A stretch of 64,000 nucleotides of DNA, taken from assembly GCF_041529975.1 (NCBI RefSeq), contig NZ_CP168030.1, forward strand, positions 3,782,001-3,846,000, written 5' to 3'. Of the stretch, positions 15,579-23,230 are shown piece after piece. The translations under genes were made by a program, and so were the position numbers. This DNA comes from Microbacterium maritypicum (GTDB lineage Bacteria > Actinomycetota > Actinomycetes > Actinomycetales > Microbacteriaceae). The notes below the pieces were generated by a model that saw nothing but the letters and a program-made list of their open reading frames with translations, was not told the DNA's origin and did no database searches. Positions within the stretch are counted from its first letter, which is position 1, and the number at the start of each line of letters is the position of its first letter.

Positions 15579-15611
15579 GGTGCGCCGTCGTCGTCCTGAC
15601 GGCGGCGCACC
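15579..15611. terminator. Bidirectional stem-loop between convergent genes
   Basis: Arms GGTGCGCCG (15579-15587) and CGGCGCACC (15603-15611) form a stem between the SDR gene and the convergent hydrolase gene. Confidence 0.65.
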
Positions 15612-15617
15612 TTCGTC

Positions 15618-16556
15618 TCACGGCGTTCCGGCACCGTCTCCCGGCGGTTCGGCGACGTCGGCCACCGCCTGGGCGAACGCGTGGGGCGCCTCGGCCGGGA
15701 GGTGATGCCCCGCGTGCGGGATCCGGCGATGCTCGCGCGGGCCGGTGAACAGGTGCGCCTGCGGCGTGCCGTCGGTCGCCGGGAAGTTGCCGTCCGCCAT
15801 GCCGTCCAGCGTGATCGTCGGAACGCTGATGGGCGGGGCCGACGCCAGTGCGCGCTCGAGCTCGTCGTACTTCGGCGCCCCGGGTGCCAGTCCGAGCCGA
15901 TGACGGTAGGAGTGGATCACGACGTCGACGTAGTCGGGGTTGTCGAACGCGGCGGCGGCACGATCCATCTCGGCATCGCTGAACGCCCACTCCGGCGAAT
16001 TGCGGCGCCAGATCACGTCGGCGATCTCGCGTCGGTTGGCGTCGAGGCCTCGGCGTCCGCGATCGGTGGCGAAGTACCAGAAGTACCAGAATCCGGCTTC
16101 GAGATCCGGACGGATCGGCGTCTGAGAGGCGGCGATGTTCTGGATGAGATACCCGTTCACCGAAACGAGGCCCGAGATCCGCTCGGGCCACAGCGCCGCG
16201 ACGACACAGGCGGCGCGACCGCCCCAGTCGTACCCGGCGAGGACCGGCTCGTCCAGGTCGAGGGCGTCGATGAACGCCAGGAGGTCGGACCCGAGCGCCG
16301 CCTGCTCTCCGGTCCGAGGCGCGTCCTGATCGCGGAACCGGGTGCCGCCGTGGCCGCGCAGATACGGGACGATCGCCCGGTATCCGGCTTCGACGAGCAT
16401 CGGCGCGACTTCGACATAACTGTGCACGTCGTACGGGTAGCCGTGCAGGAGCACGACGGGATCCGCCTGCGGGTCGCCGAGGTCGAAGTAGGCGACGGAG
16501 AGGTCTCCCGCATCGACACGGCTGGCGGCGGGAAACGCGGAGGGGGCAGTGGTCAT
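15618..16556 (-). CDS. Alpha/beta-hydrolase, epoxide hydrolase/dehalogenase-like
   Basis: The 312-residue protein has the oxyanion-hole motif HGYP (38-41) and the nucleophile elbow GYDWGG (108-113), with Asp110 in place of the usual serine. An aspartate nucleophile is typical of epoxide hydrolases and haloalkane dehalogenases. The late 'HAGHHLPAEAP' supplies the catalytic histidine. The ATG at 16556 has AGAAGG seven bases upstream and is preferred over the ATG at 16562. It is the third gene of a hydrolase operon starting at 18361, likely transcribed from promoter P4. Confidence 0.88.
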   Translation of the reverse strand: MTTAPSAFPAASRVDAGDLSVAYFDLGDPQADPVVLLHGYPYDVHSYVEVAPMLVEAGYRAIVPYLRGHGGTRFRDQDAPRTGEQAALGSDLLAFIDALDLDEPVLAGYDWGGRAACVVAALWPERISGLVSVNGYLIQNIAASQTPIRPDLEAGFWYFWYFATDRGRRGLDANRREIADVIWRRNSPEWAFSDAEMDRAAAAFDNPDYVDVVIHSYRHRLGLAPGAPKYDELERALASAPPISVPTITLDGMADGNFPATDGTPQAHLFTGPREHRRIPHAGHHLPAEAPHAFAQAVADVAEPPGDGAGTP

Positions 16557-16626
16557 GGTCATTCCTTCTCTGGCCGATGGTGCGGCGCCCCGCACCGCGG
16601 TGGCAGTGCGGGGCGCCGCGGTCGTG

Positions 16627-17370
16627 TCAGGCCGCGCTCGACGTCTGGCTCGCGACGTACGCCTTGCCGGCGGAGGCGATGACCTCGGCGACGATGTCGG
16701 GGTTCGACACCAGGGCGGCGTGCGATGCCCCCGCGATCTCACGCGTCGCCCGAGACGACGCACGCTCCGCACCGGCGCGGAAGACGGCGAGGGGGATGTT
16801 GAGGTCCTGGTCGCCGAACACGTGCCAGGAGGGGATGCCCTTCCAGGCCGGGTTCGCGGCGGTGACCGCATCCGAGAGCGCCGCCTCGGTGACGGGCCGC
16901 TGGGTCGCGGCCATGAGGGCGGCGACGTCCTCCGCCACATCTGCCGCGAACTGGTGGTGGAAGGCTTCCGTGCGAATGGCGAACTCGTTGCCACCGGTCG
17001 TCACGGGGTACGCGGTGAGGGTGTCGCCGAGGGTGCTTCCCGGCGCGCTCGTCGACAGGTCGAACGCGCTCTGGCCGGTCTCCGGGACGAACGCCGAGAC
17101 GTAGACGAGACCGACGACGGCGGGGTTGTCGGCCGCAGCCTCGGTGATCACGATGCCGCCGTAGGAGTGGCCGACGAGGATGACGGGTCCGCCGATGGAG
17201 GCGATCACATCGCGCACGTAGGCGGCATCGACGGCGAGGCTGCGCAGCGGGTTCGCGGCGGCGACGACCGTCACGCCGTGGCTCTGCAGCCGGCTGATGA
17301 CGCCGTTCCAGGACGCGGATTCGGCGAACGCGCCGTGGACGAGGACGATGGTGGGCTTTTCCGTGGACAT
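16627..17370 (-). CDS. Alpha/beta-hydrolase (serine esterase type)
   Basis: The 247-residue protein begins with 'IVLVHGAFAESASWNGVI', giving the oxyanion loop. The nucleophile elbow GHSYGG is at 67-72 with Ser69. 'HVFGDQDLNIP' carries the probable acid and 'EIAGASHAALVSNP' the catalytic histidine. This layout matches small esterases of the EstA/MhpC-like group common in soil bacteria. It sits between two other hydrolase genes on the same strand, 40 bases downstream of the lipase-like gene, and is presumably co-transcribed. The substrate is unknown. Confidence 0.88.
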   Translation of the reverse strand: MSTEKPTIVLVHGAFAESASWNGVISRLQSHGVTVVAAANPLRSLAVDAAYVRDVIASIGGPVILVGHSYGGIVITEAAADNPAVVGLVYVSAFVPETGQSAFDLSTSAPGSTLGDTLTAYPVTTGGNEFAIRTEAFHHQFAADVAEDVAALMAATQRPVTEAALSDAVTAANPAWKGIPSWHVFGDQDLNIPLAVFRAGAERASSRATREIAGASHAALVSNPDIVAEVIASAGKAYVASQTSSAA

Positions 17371-17410
17371 GGTTTCTTCTTTCTTCGGGGGCGGGGTGGG
17401 TGGTGCGGGG

Positions 17411-18361
17411 TCAGGCGACGGTCAGGGCTTTGCGGAGCACGTGGATGGCCTGCTCGATGGCGGCCGTCGTGGCGGCGGAGCTGCGCAGCGGGTTGAGCAT
17501 CATGAAGTCGTGGAGGGTGCCGTCGTAGCGCACGAGGGCCGTCCGCACGCCGGCCTCGATGAGCTTGCGACCGTATGCCTCACCCTCGTCGCGGAGCACA
17601 TCGTTCTCGTCGACGATGAGGAGGGTCTCCGGCAGCCCCTCGAGTTCGCTGATCGGGGCGCGCAGCGGGGAGGCGGTTACGTCCTTGCGGGCTTCCACAT
17701 CGGGCAGGTAGCAGTCCCAGAACCACGCCATCGCGTCGGCGCGCAGGTGGTATCCCTCGGCGTACTCGCGGTAGCTCTCGGTGTTCTGGCCGGCATCGGT
17801 GACCGGGTAGTACAGCGACTGGTGCAGGAAGACGACGTCACCGCGCCGCTTGGCGAGGATCGCGACCACCGCGGCCATGTTCCCGCCGACCGAGTCGCCG
17901 GCGATGGCGAGTCGTGAGGCGTCGAGGCCCTTGATCGCGCCCTCGTTCATGATCCACCGCGCGGTGGCATAGACCTGCTCGATGGCGACGGGGTGGTGCG
18001 CCTCCGGCGAGCGCTCGTATTCGACGAAGACGATCGCCGCCTGCACACCGTTCGCGAGCTCGCGAACCAGACGGTCATGCGTGCCGGAGTTGCCCAGCAC
18101 CCAGCCGCCGCCGTGGACGTAGAGCACGACGGGGAGCTCCCCGGTCGTGCCGACGGGCTTGACGATGCGCACCTGCACGTCGCCGACCTCCGCGCGGACG
18201 GTGACCCACTCGTCGGTGACGTCGGCTTTCGCGATGGGCCCGGCCTGGACGTCGTCCAGCAGTGTGCGCGCGCCGTCGACACCGAGGTCGGCGAGGAACG
18301 GGGGCTTTCCTGCGGCTTCGGCGAATGCCCGGGCTTCGGGCTCGAGAACATGGTCGGTCAT
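17411..18361 (-). CDS. Alpha/beta-hydrolase of the hormone-sensitive lipase type
   Basis: The 316-residue protein shows HGGGW (83-87), the oxyanion motif of the HSL/GDXG lipase family, and GDSVGG (155-160) with nucleophile Ser157. The acid is in 'LLIVDENDVL' and the histidine in 'GTLHDFMML'. It probably hydrolyses short acyl esters in the cytoplasm, since no signal peptide is present. AAAGGA lies seven bases before the ATG. It is the first gene of a three-hydrolase operon, and promoter-like element P4 lies 66 bases upstream. Confidence 0.9.
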   Translation of the reverse strand: MTDHVLEPEARAFAEAAGKPPFLADLGVDGARTLLDDVQAGPIAKADVTDEWVTVRAEVGDVQVRIVKPVGTTGELPVVLYVHGGGWVLGNSGTHDRLVRELANGVQAAIVFVEYERSPEAHHPVAIEQVYATARWIMNEGAIKGLDASRLAIAGDSVGGNMAAVVAILAKRRGDVVFLHQSLYYPVTDAGQNTESYREYAEGYHLRADAMAWFWDCYLPDVEARKDVTASPLRAPISELEGLPETLLIVDENDVLRDEGEAYGRKLIEAGVRTALVRYDGTLHDFMMLNPLRSSAATTAAIEQAIHVLRKALTVA

Positions 18362-18427
18362 GGCAGATCCTTTCGTGGGGTGCGAGCCGGTCCGGATCGT
18401 CACCGATCATGGGCTCTTGCAAGCCAG

Positions 18428-18454
18428 GACCAGGTGAGGCCGAAGAATGTGACG
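18428..18454 (-). promoter_or_regulatory. ECF41-type promoter P4 (three-hydrolase operon)
   Basis: Minus-strand CGTCACA (18454-18448), then 16 bases, then GGTC (18431-18428). It differs from the consensus only in the first base of the -35 element. It is back to back with P5. Confidence 0.65.
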
Positions 18455-18489
18455 ACATCTTCGGAGCCGGTCCGCCGCCCGTCGGTCGG

Positions 18490-18516
18490 TGTCACAACGC
18501 GAGCGGCTGCGCGGTC
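18490..18516 (+). promoter_or_regulatory. ECF41-type promoter P5 (second NmrA-like gene)
   Basis: TGTCACA (18490-18496), 16 bases, GGTC (18513-18516). It lies 50 bases before the start at 18567. Confidence 0.75.
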
Positions 18517-18566
18517 ATGTTCGTACGGAGAGGATCCGGAACCGGCATCGGCAACGAGGGAGAGAC

Positions 18567-19322
18567 ATGCGAATCACGGTCATCGGCGGAACAGGACTGA
18601 TCGGCACGAGGCTCGTCCGCACGCTGCGAACGAGCGGGCACGATGTCATCTCCGCCGCTCGCGCCACCGGCGTCAACTCGTACACCGGCGAAGGGCTAGA
18701 GGATGCTCTGGTCGGCGCGGACGTCGTCGTCGACGTCTCGAACTCGTCGTACACCGACGAGGAGGCCGCCCGCGACTTCTTCTACACCTCGACGATGAAC
18801 CTGCTCACCTACGGCGAGGCCGCCGGAGTCCGCCATCACGTCGCACTCTCCGTCGTCGGCACCGACCGTCTGGCCCGTGCGGAGGGCGGTTACTTCGTGG
18901 CGAAAGAGCAGCAGGAGCGGATGATCGTCGAGTCGCGACGCCCATACTCCCTCGTGCACGCCACCCAGTTCTTCGAGTTCATCCGCAACATCACCGACCA
19001 GGCGGCGCGCAGCGGCGCCGTCCGTGTCGCGGATGTGCTCGTGCAGCCGATGGCCGCCGACGATGTCGCCGAAGCGGTCGCTCGCACGGTCGTCGGCGAA
19101 CCGCTCTTCGGCATGGTGGAGTTCGGCGGTCCGGAGGTCTTCAGCCTCGAACAGATCGCCGCCCAGGATCTCCGGGCCCGGCAGGACGAGCGTGAAGTGG
19201 TCGCGGACCCTCTCGGCACCTATTTCGGAGCGCGTCTGCAGAACCGCGATCTACTCCCCGAAGCGACCGCGACGATCGCTCCCACGAGGTACCACGAGTG
19301 GCGTATCGCGGCGACCGTCTGA
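18567..19322 (+). CDS. NmrA-like NAD(P)-binding oxidoreductase, paralogue 2
   Basis: This 251-residue atypical SDR starts with 'ITVIGGTGLIGTRLVRTL' and carries 'GVNSYTGEGLEDALVGADVV', 'GVRHHVALSVVGTD' and 'YSLVHATQFFEF'. The last two motifs are shared with the paralogue immediately downstream and, less closely, with the gene at 13129. GAGGGAGAGAC provides the ribosome site. It is preceded by promoter-like element P5. These proteins bind NAD(P) and may act as redox-sensing or reductive enzymes; nothing in the sequence gives the substrate. Confidence 0.87.
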   Translation: MRITVIGGTGLIGTRLVRTLRTSGHDVISAARATGVNSYTGEGLEDALVGADVVVDVSNSSYTDEEAARDFFYTSTMNLLTYGEAAGVRHHVALSVVGTDRLARAEGGYFVAKEQQERMIVESRRPYSLVHATQFFEFIRNITDQAARSGAVRVADVLVQPMAADDVAEAVARTVVGEPLFGMVEFGGPEVFSLEQIAAQDLRARQDEREVVADPLGTYFGARLQNRDLLPEATATIAPTRYHEWRIAATV

Positions 19323-19347
19323 AGACCAGACCGTGCGCGATGGCTTC

Positions 19348-19374
19348 CGTCACAACGAGGGCTGCCACTCGGTC
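19348..19374 (+). promoter_or_regulatory. ECF41-type promoter P6 (third NmrA-like gene)
   Basis: CGTCACA (19348-19354), 16 bases, GGTC (19371-19374). It lies 46 bases before the start at 19421. A separate promoter for a gene only 98 bases after its paralogue supports regulation by the same sigma factor. Confidence 0.7.
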
Positions 19375-19420
19375 ATAGCTGATGGGCACCCCTTCGGCGC
19401 CCCGGAAAGGAAGGCATGAA

Positions 19421-20176
19421 ATGGCAAAGATCGTCGTCATCGGAGGAACCGGCCTCATCGGTTCGAAGGTCGTCGCGAAGCTGAGCGAGCACGGCCACGA
19501 GGCCGTCGCCGCCTCTCCCAACACCGGCGTCAACTCGCTCACCGGCGAAGGACTCGCCGAGGTCCTGGTCGGCGCGAACACGGTCGTCGACGTCTCCAAC
19601 TCGCCGTCGTTCGAGGCCCAGGACGTCCTGAAGTTCTTCACCACCTCCACGCGCAACCTGCTGGCAGCCGAGGCGGAGGCGGGCGTGACCCACCACGTCG
19701 CGCTCACCATCGTGGGCACGAACCGCCCGCAGCACATCGACTACTTCGCCGCGAAGGTGGCGCAGGAGCAGCTCATCCGTGAGTCGGGCATCCCGTACTC
19801 CCTCGTGCACGCCACGCAGTTCTTCGAGTTCGTCGGCAGCATCGCCGACATCTCGACCGAGGGCGACACTGTGAGCCTGCCGGGCGCGCTGATCCAGCCC
19901 ATCGCCGCCGAGGACGTGGCGACCGCCGTCGCGCGCGCTGCGGCGGGCGAACCGGCCGGCGACTTCGAGATCGCGGGCCCCGAGGCCATGGGCATGGACG
20001 AGTTCGCCCGGCGCGCGCTGACGTTCCGTGGCGACGCCCGCACGGTGGTCCGCGACGACACCGCTCCGTACTACGGCGCCGTGATCGAGGAGCGCACCCT
20101 CATCCCCGTCGAGGGCGCGCACATCTTCGAGACGACTCTCGAACAGTGGCTGCCGCTGAACCCGCCTCGCAAGTAG
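19421..20176 (+). CDS. NmrA-like NAD(P)-binding oxidoreductase, paralogue 3
   Basis: The 251-residue protein has 'IVVIGGTGLIGSKVVAKL', 'GVNSLTGEGLAEVLVGANTV', 'GVTHHVALTIVGTN' and 'YSLVHATQFFEFVG'. It is clearly duplicated from, or a duplicate of, the gene just upstream, which has the same length and motif order. The ATG at 19421 follows GGAAGG. Promoter-like element P6 and a strong terminator at 20201 mark it as a separate transcription unit. Specialised roles of the three paralogues are not evident. Confidence 0.87.
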   Translation: MAKIVVIGGTGLIGSKVVAKLSEHGHEAVAASPNTGVNSLTGEGLAEVLVGANTVVDVSNSPSFEAQDVLKFFTTSTRNLLAAEAEAGVTHHVALTIVGTNRPQHIDYFAAKVAQEQLIRESGIPYSLVHATQFFEFVGSIADISTEGDTVSLPGALIQPIAAEDVATAVARAAAGEPAGDFEIAGPEAMGMDEFARRALTFRGDARTVVRDDTAPYYGAVIEERTLIPVEGAHIFETTLEQWLPLNPPRK

Positions 20177-20200
20177 CGGAAGCGCACCGGACCACACCAC

Positions 20201-20240
20201 GAAGCGGGCACCCACTCGACCGAGAGAGGGTGCCCGCTTC
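20201..20240 (+). terminator. Strong stem-loop terminator
   Basis: A perfect 13-bp stem (arms 20201-20213 and 20228-20240) is followed by TTCGGGTT. It closes the sigma-factor-linked block and may also serve the convergent SDR gene. Confidence 0.85.
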
Positions 20241-20283
20241 TTCGGGTTACTGGTAGGTCACCGTCGTGTCACCCTGCGGGCCT

Positions 20284-21078
20284 TCACGCCCGCCGGAACC
20301 GCGCGGCCAGCGCCGGGTCGACGTCCACATCGCCGAAGGATGCCGTCCACGCCCCGTCCACCGCGATCGATTCGCCGCTCAGGTAGGGTGCCTCATCCGA
20401 GAGCAGGAAGGCCGTCACCGCGGCCACTTCATCGGAGCGGGCGATGCGTCCCATCGGCGGCCCTTCGGCGAGTCCACGCTCCTCGGCGGCGGGGTCGGGG
20501 GCTGCGGCGATCTTGGCTTCGAGGTGCGGCGTGCGCACGCCGCCGGGGGCCACGGTGTTGGCGCGGATGCCGAGGCGGCCGTAGCTCACCGCCACGCTGC
20601 GGGTCAGTGCGTCGATGCCGCCCTTGGTGAACTCGTAAGCCGCGTGGTCGGGGTGGCTGGCGCGGCCGTGGATCGAGCCGACGTTGACGATCGCCCCGGC
20701 GAGGCCCTGATCGATGAAGGCCGATACCGCGGTCGAGCAGCCCCAGATGTAGCCGAAGCCGTTGATGTCGAGGATCTCGCGCACGACGCTCTCATCGAGC
20801 TCGTGCAGCGGGGTGTGCTTCGTGATGCCGGCGTTGTTCACCCAGCCGGCCAGGGGTGCCCGTGCGATCGCTGCCTCTGCGGCCCGCTGGTGGACGGCGC
20901 GGTCGGAGGCGTCCCCGAGAACGACCTCGGCCACGATCCCCTCCTCGAGCGTGCCCGACCCCGGAGACCGCTCCAGCCCCACGACGATCCATCCGTCGGC
21001 GGTCAGTCGCTCGGCGATGGCGCGACCGATGCCCTTTCCGCTGCCGGTCACCACGACGCTGCGTGCGGATTCGGTCAT
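20284..21078 (-). CDS. SDR-family oxidoreductase
   Basis: The 264-residue classical SDR has TGSGKGIG (11-18), NNAG (81-84), a catalytic serine in 'VNVGSIHGRAS' and YEFTK (148-152). The C-terminal part 'FLLSDEAPYLSGESIAVDGAW' is typical of the FabG-like group. It is a single-gene unit convergent with the NmrA-like gene. A perfect 12-bp palindrome lies 46 bases before the start, so a transcription factor encoded elsewhere probably controls it. It has no ECF41-type promoter and is not part of that regulon. Confidence 0.9.
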   Translation of the reverse strand: MTESARSVVVTGSGKGIGRAIAERLTADGWIVVGLERSPGSGTLEEGIVAEVVLGDASDRAVHQRAAEAAIARAPLAGWVNNAGITKHTPLHELDESVVREILDINGFGYIWGCSTAVSAFIDQGLAGAIVNVGSIHGRASHPDHAAYEFTKGGIDALTRSVAVSYGRLGIRANTVAPGGVRTPHLEAKIAAAPDPAAEERGLAEGPPMGRIARSDEVAAVTAFLLSDEAPYLSGESIAVDGAWTASFGDVDVDPALAARFRRA

Positions 21079-21123
21079 GATGTGTCCCTCTCGGCGCTGA
21101 AGTGGGTCGGATGCACTTCCCGT

Positions 21124-21135
21124 TTGCTATAGCAA
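21124..21135. promoter_or_regulatory. Palindromic operator TTGCTATAGCAA
   Basis: A perfect 12-bp palindrome sits 46 bases upstream of the SDR start in an otherwise G+C-rich intergenic stretch. It is likely the operator of an unlinked regulator, for example of the GntR type. The regulator identity is a guess. Confidence 0.55.
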
Positions 21136-21222
21136 TCACGAGCATAGCCGGGAGGATGGTCGTCAGCGCAAGCGGATCAGCCTCGAACACTGCCGAGGCT
21201 TGTCGACGAGGACGAAGACTCC

Positions 21223-21327
21223 TCAGACGGCGACCGCGCTGATCGACGCATGGGCGCGACGACCGTCCTGCACACGGGTCTCGCTGTCGACGACCGCGAA
21301 ACCCGCCCGCTCCAGGTGCGCGGACAT
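21223..21327 (-). pseudogene. Possible C-terminal remnant of a SAM-dependent methyltransferase
   Basis: The 319-base stretch between the SDR gene and the ECF sigma gene contains this short frame of 34 residues. It includes 'MSAHLERAGFAVVDSETR', which resembles the final helix-strand of class I methyltransferases ('L..AGF.VV'). No cofactor-binding part exists upstream. It could be a decayed gene end or chance. Beyond this and the palindrome, nothing else is seen in the stretch. Confidence 0.3.
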
Positions 21328-21397
21328 CCCGTCGATCGTCACGACTCAATTCCGGGTCAGGATGGAACCGGATGCCGGCGGGAGACGAATAACCAGT

Positions 21398-22024
21398 GTG
21401 AGCAACGACAACGACATCATCCGTGAATCGTTCGACGCCGCGGAGCGATTCTCCGAGATCTTCGAACGACATATCGACGCGGTCTCCGGCTATGTCGCCC
21501 GCCGCGTCGGACCGGCGGCGAGAGACGACGTCGTGAGCGAGACCTTCCTGATCGCGTTCCGCAAGCGCGGGCGCTACGACATGTCCAGGCCATCGGCGTT
21601 GCCGTGGCTGATGGGCATCGCGACGAACGTCCTCGGCCAGCATCGCCGCGCGCAGGCCCAGCACTGGCGAGCTCTGCAGGCGTCCGTCGCCCAGAGCGAC
21701 CCCGTCGCCGCGGACGACCACGATCGGTCGTCCGCTCAGCTCGATGCGGCCGGGGAGATCGAGCGCCTCTATCCGCGGATCGCAGCCCTCTCCGCCCGCG
21801 ACCGGGAGGTCCTCTTCCTGCACGCGTGGGGAGACCTCACCTACGAGCAGATCGCTGCCGCGCTGCGGATCCCGGTCGGCACGGTGCGATCGAGGCTGAG
21901 CCGCATCCGCACCAAACTCGCGGCCCCACCGCCGTCGCCACCGCCGAAGGTTCCCCATGAGCCCCGGCCCGCGACCGCACACATCCGACTTGCTGAGAAA
22001 GAGATCATCCATGGACATCCTTGA
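21398..22024 (+). CDS. ECF-type RNA polymerase sigma factor
   Basis: The 208-residue protein has sigma region 2 (about residues 18-70, 'IDAVSGYVARRVGPAARDDV' and 'ETFLIAFRKRGRYD') and region 4 (about 125-170, 'LSARDREVLFLHAWGDLTYE' then 'IPVGTVRSRLSRIRTKL'). No fused extension is present. The GTG at 21398 is chosen by fit to the family start, although its ribosome site is weak; ATG at 21362 is possible. The next gene overlaps its 3' end and encodes a membrane-anchored partner of a kind regularly found with such sigma factors. Confidence 0.88.
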   Translation: MSNDNDIIRESFDAAERFSEIFERHIDAVSGYVARRVGPAARDDVVSETFLIAFRKRGRYDMSRPSALPWLMGIATNVLGQHRRAQAQHWRALQASVAQSDPVAADDHDRSSAQLDAAGEIERLYPRIAALSARDREVLFLHAWGDLTYEQIAAALRIPVGTVRSRLSRIRTKLAAPPPSPPPKVPHEPRPATAHIRLAEKEIIHGHP

Positions 22025-23132
22025 CACGGTGCGCGAGATGAAGCCCACCTACCCCGCGTCTTCGCAGGCTCCCCGTCGCGCCCTCCACCAGGAGATCGCC
22101 CGGTCGCGACGCCGACGCCCCGTCGGACGCATCGTCGCGGTGGCACTGGCAGGCACGGCCGTCGCCGCGGTGGCGGTCACAGCCACCGTCCTCATTCCCC
22201 CGGGAGTCGTCGGCCAGCCGCAAGCGGCCTCGGCATCGACGTACCTCAACGAGACCGCGGCCTCCATCCGCGCCGCCGTCGCCGCGCCGATGGAAGTGAC
22301 AATCACGACGCGGCACCTGGGCATGATCGGCGGCCCGAACGAGAAGTTCCTGCCGTTCGGAAACCTCAGGTCGGATGCGACCGCTGCCGTCGTCACCGAG
22401 TCGAGCGCGAGCTATCTCAGCACACCGGATCGCAAGTTCTCCGAGACCTCTCACACGGAGTTCCACGCCTCCGAGATCTTCGGCGATGAGGCGGCCGCCC
22501 ATGCCGCGTGGACGTCGTACTACGGCTCTTCGTATCCGATCGGGAAGGAGCCTCGGACGCTCGCTGAGGTTCACACGTATGACGCCTTCGTCGAGGACCT
22601 CCCCGTTCCCACCTCCGACTTCCCGTCCGAACCCGCGGCATTCCTCGCCGCGTGGGAGAGCGGCATGGAAGACCGGCTGATCGCCGAGAAGGCTGAGGCG
22701 GCGAAGATGCCTCAGGACGGAGAGCCGGAGACCAACGGGTTGTACGAGAGCATCGAAGAGAAGTACGAGATGCCGGCCGCCGAGTACATGTTGAACGAGC
22801 TCCTGTGGTCGGTTCCGATCCTGACCGCATCCCCCGAGTATCGAGCGACCTTCCTCGAGGCGCTCGCTCTGGCTGAGGGGATCACCGTCGAGGAGGGTGC
22901 CACGGCCGACAAGGTGCTCGTCTACGAGACCGACGACGCCCGGTTCCGCCTGACGGTCAACCCCGAGGCGGGCGCCATCGTCGAGATCGAGAAGTTCATG
23001 CTCCGCGTGCTCCCGGAGCCGTGGAGCAACCACACGAAGGACGACCCGCTCGTCGAGGTCGGCACGACCCCGTTCCTGCCGGAGGGAGTGGCGGACTTCT
23101 CCGCATCCTTCACGACTGCACCTGCGGACTGA
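22011..23132 (+). CDS. CU044_5270-like membrane-anchored partner of the ECF sigma factor
   Basis: The 373-residue protein has a short cytoplasmic N-terminus ('MDILDTVREMKPTYP'), a basic patch, one membrane helix (about residues 42-64) and a large extracytoplasmic domain. This architecture matches proteins annotated CU044_5270, which occur downstream of ECF sigma factors and may act as anti-sigma or sensing subunits. The gene overlaps the sigma factor by 14 bases. An alternative ATG at 21957 has a better ribosome site (GAAGG, six bases upstream) and would add 18 residues. The regulatory role is inferred from context. Confidence 0.7.
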   Translation: MDILDTVREMKPTYPASSQAPRRALHQEIARSRRRRPVGRIVAVALAGTAVAAVAVTATVLIPPGVVGQPQAASASTYLNETAASIRAAVAAPMEVTITTRHLGMIGGPNEKFLPFGNLRSDATAAVVTESSASYLSTPDRKFSETSHTEFHASEIFGDEAAAHAAWTSYYGSSYPIGKEPRTLAEVHTYDAFVEDLPVPTSDFPSEPAAFLAAWESGMEDRLIAEKAEAAKMPQDGEPETNGLYESIEEKYEMPAAEYMLNELLWSVPILTASPEYRATFLEALALAEGITVEEGATADKVLVYETDDARFRLTVNPEAGAIVEIEKFMLRVLPEPWSNHTKDDPLVEVGTTPFLPEGVADFSASFTTAPAD

Positions 23133-23230
23133 CGGGTCCGCCCCTCGTGCCCTTCTCATCCGCGATACCGGGTGAGGAGGGCACGTCGCCGTTCACGGCA
23201 CAATCGTCAGAGTCTCCGGCCTGGCCTCCG

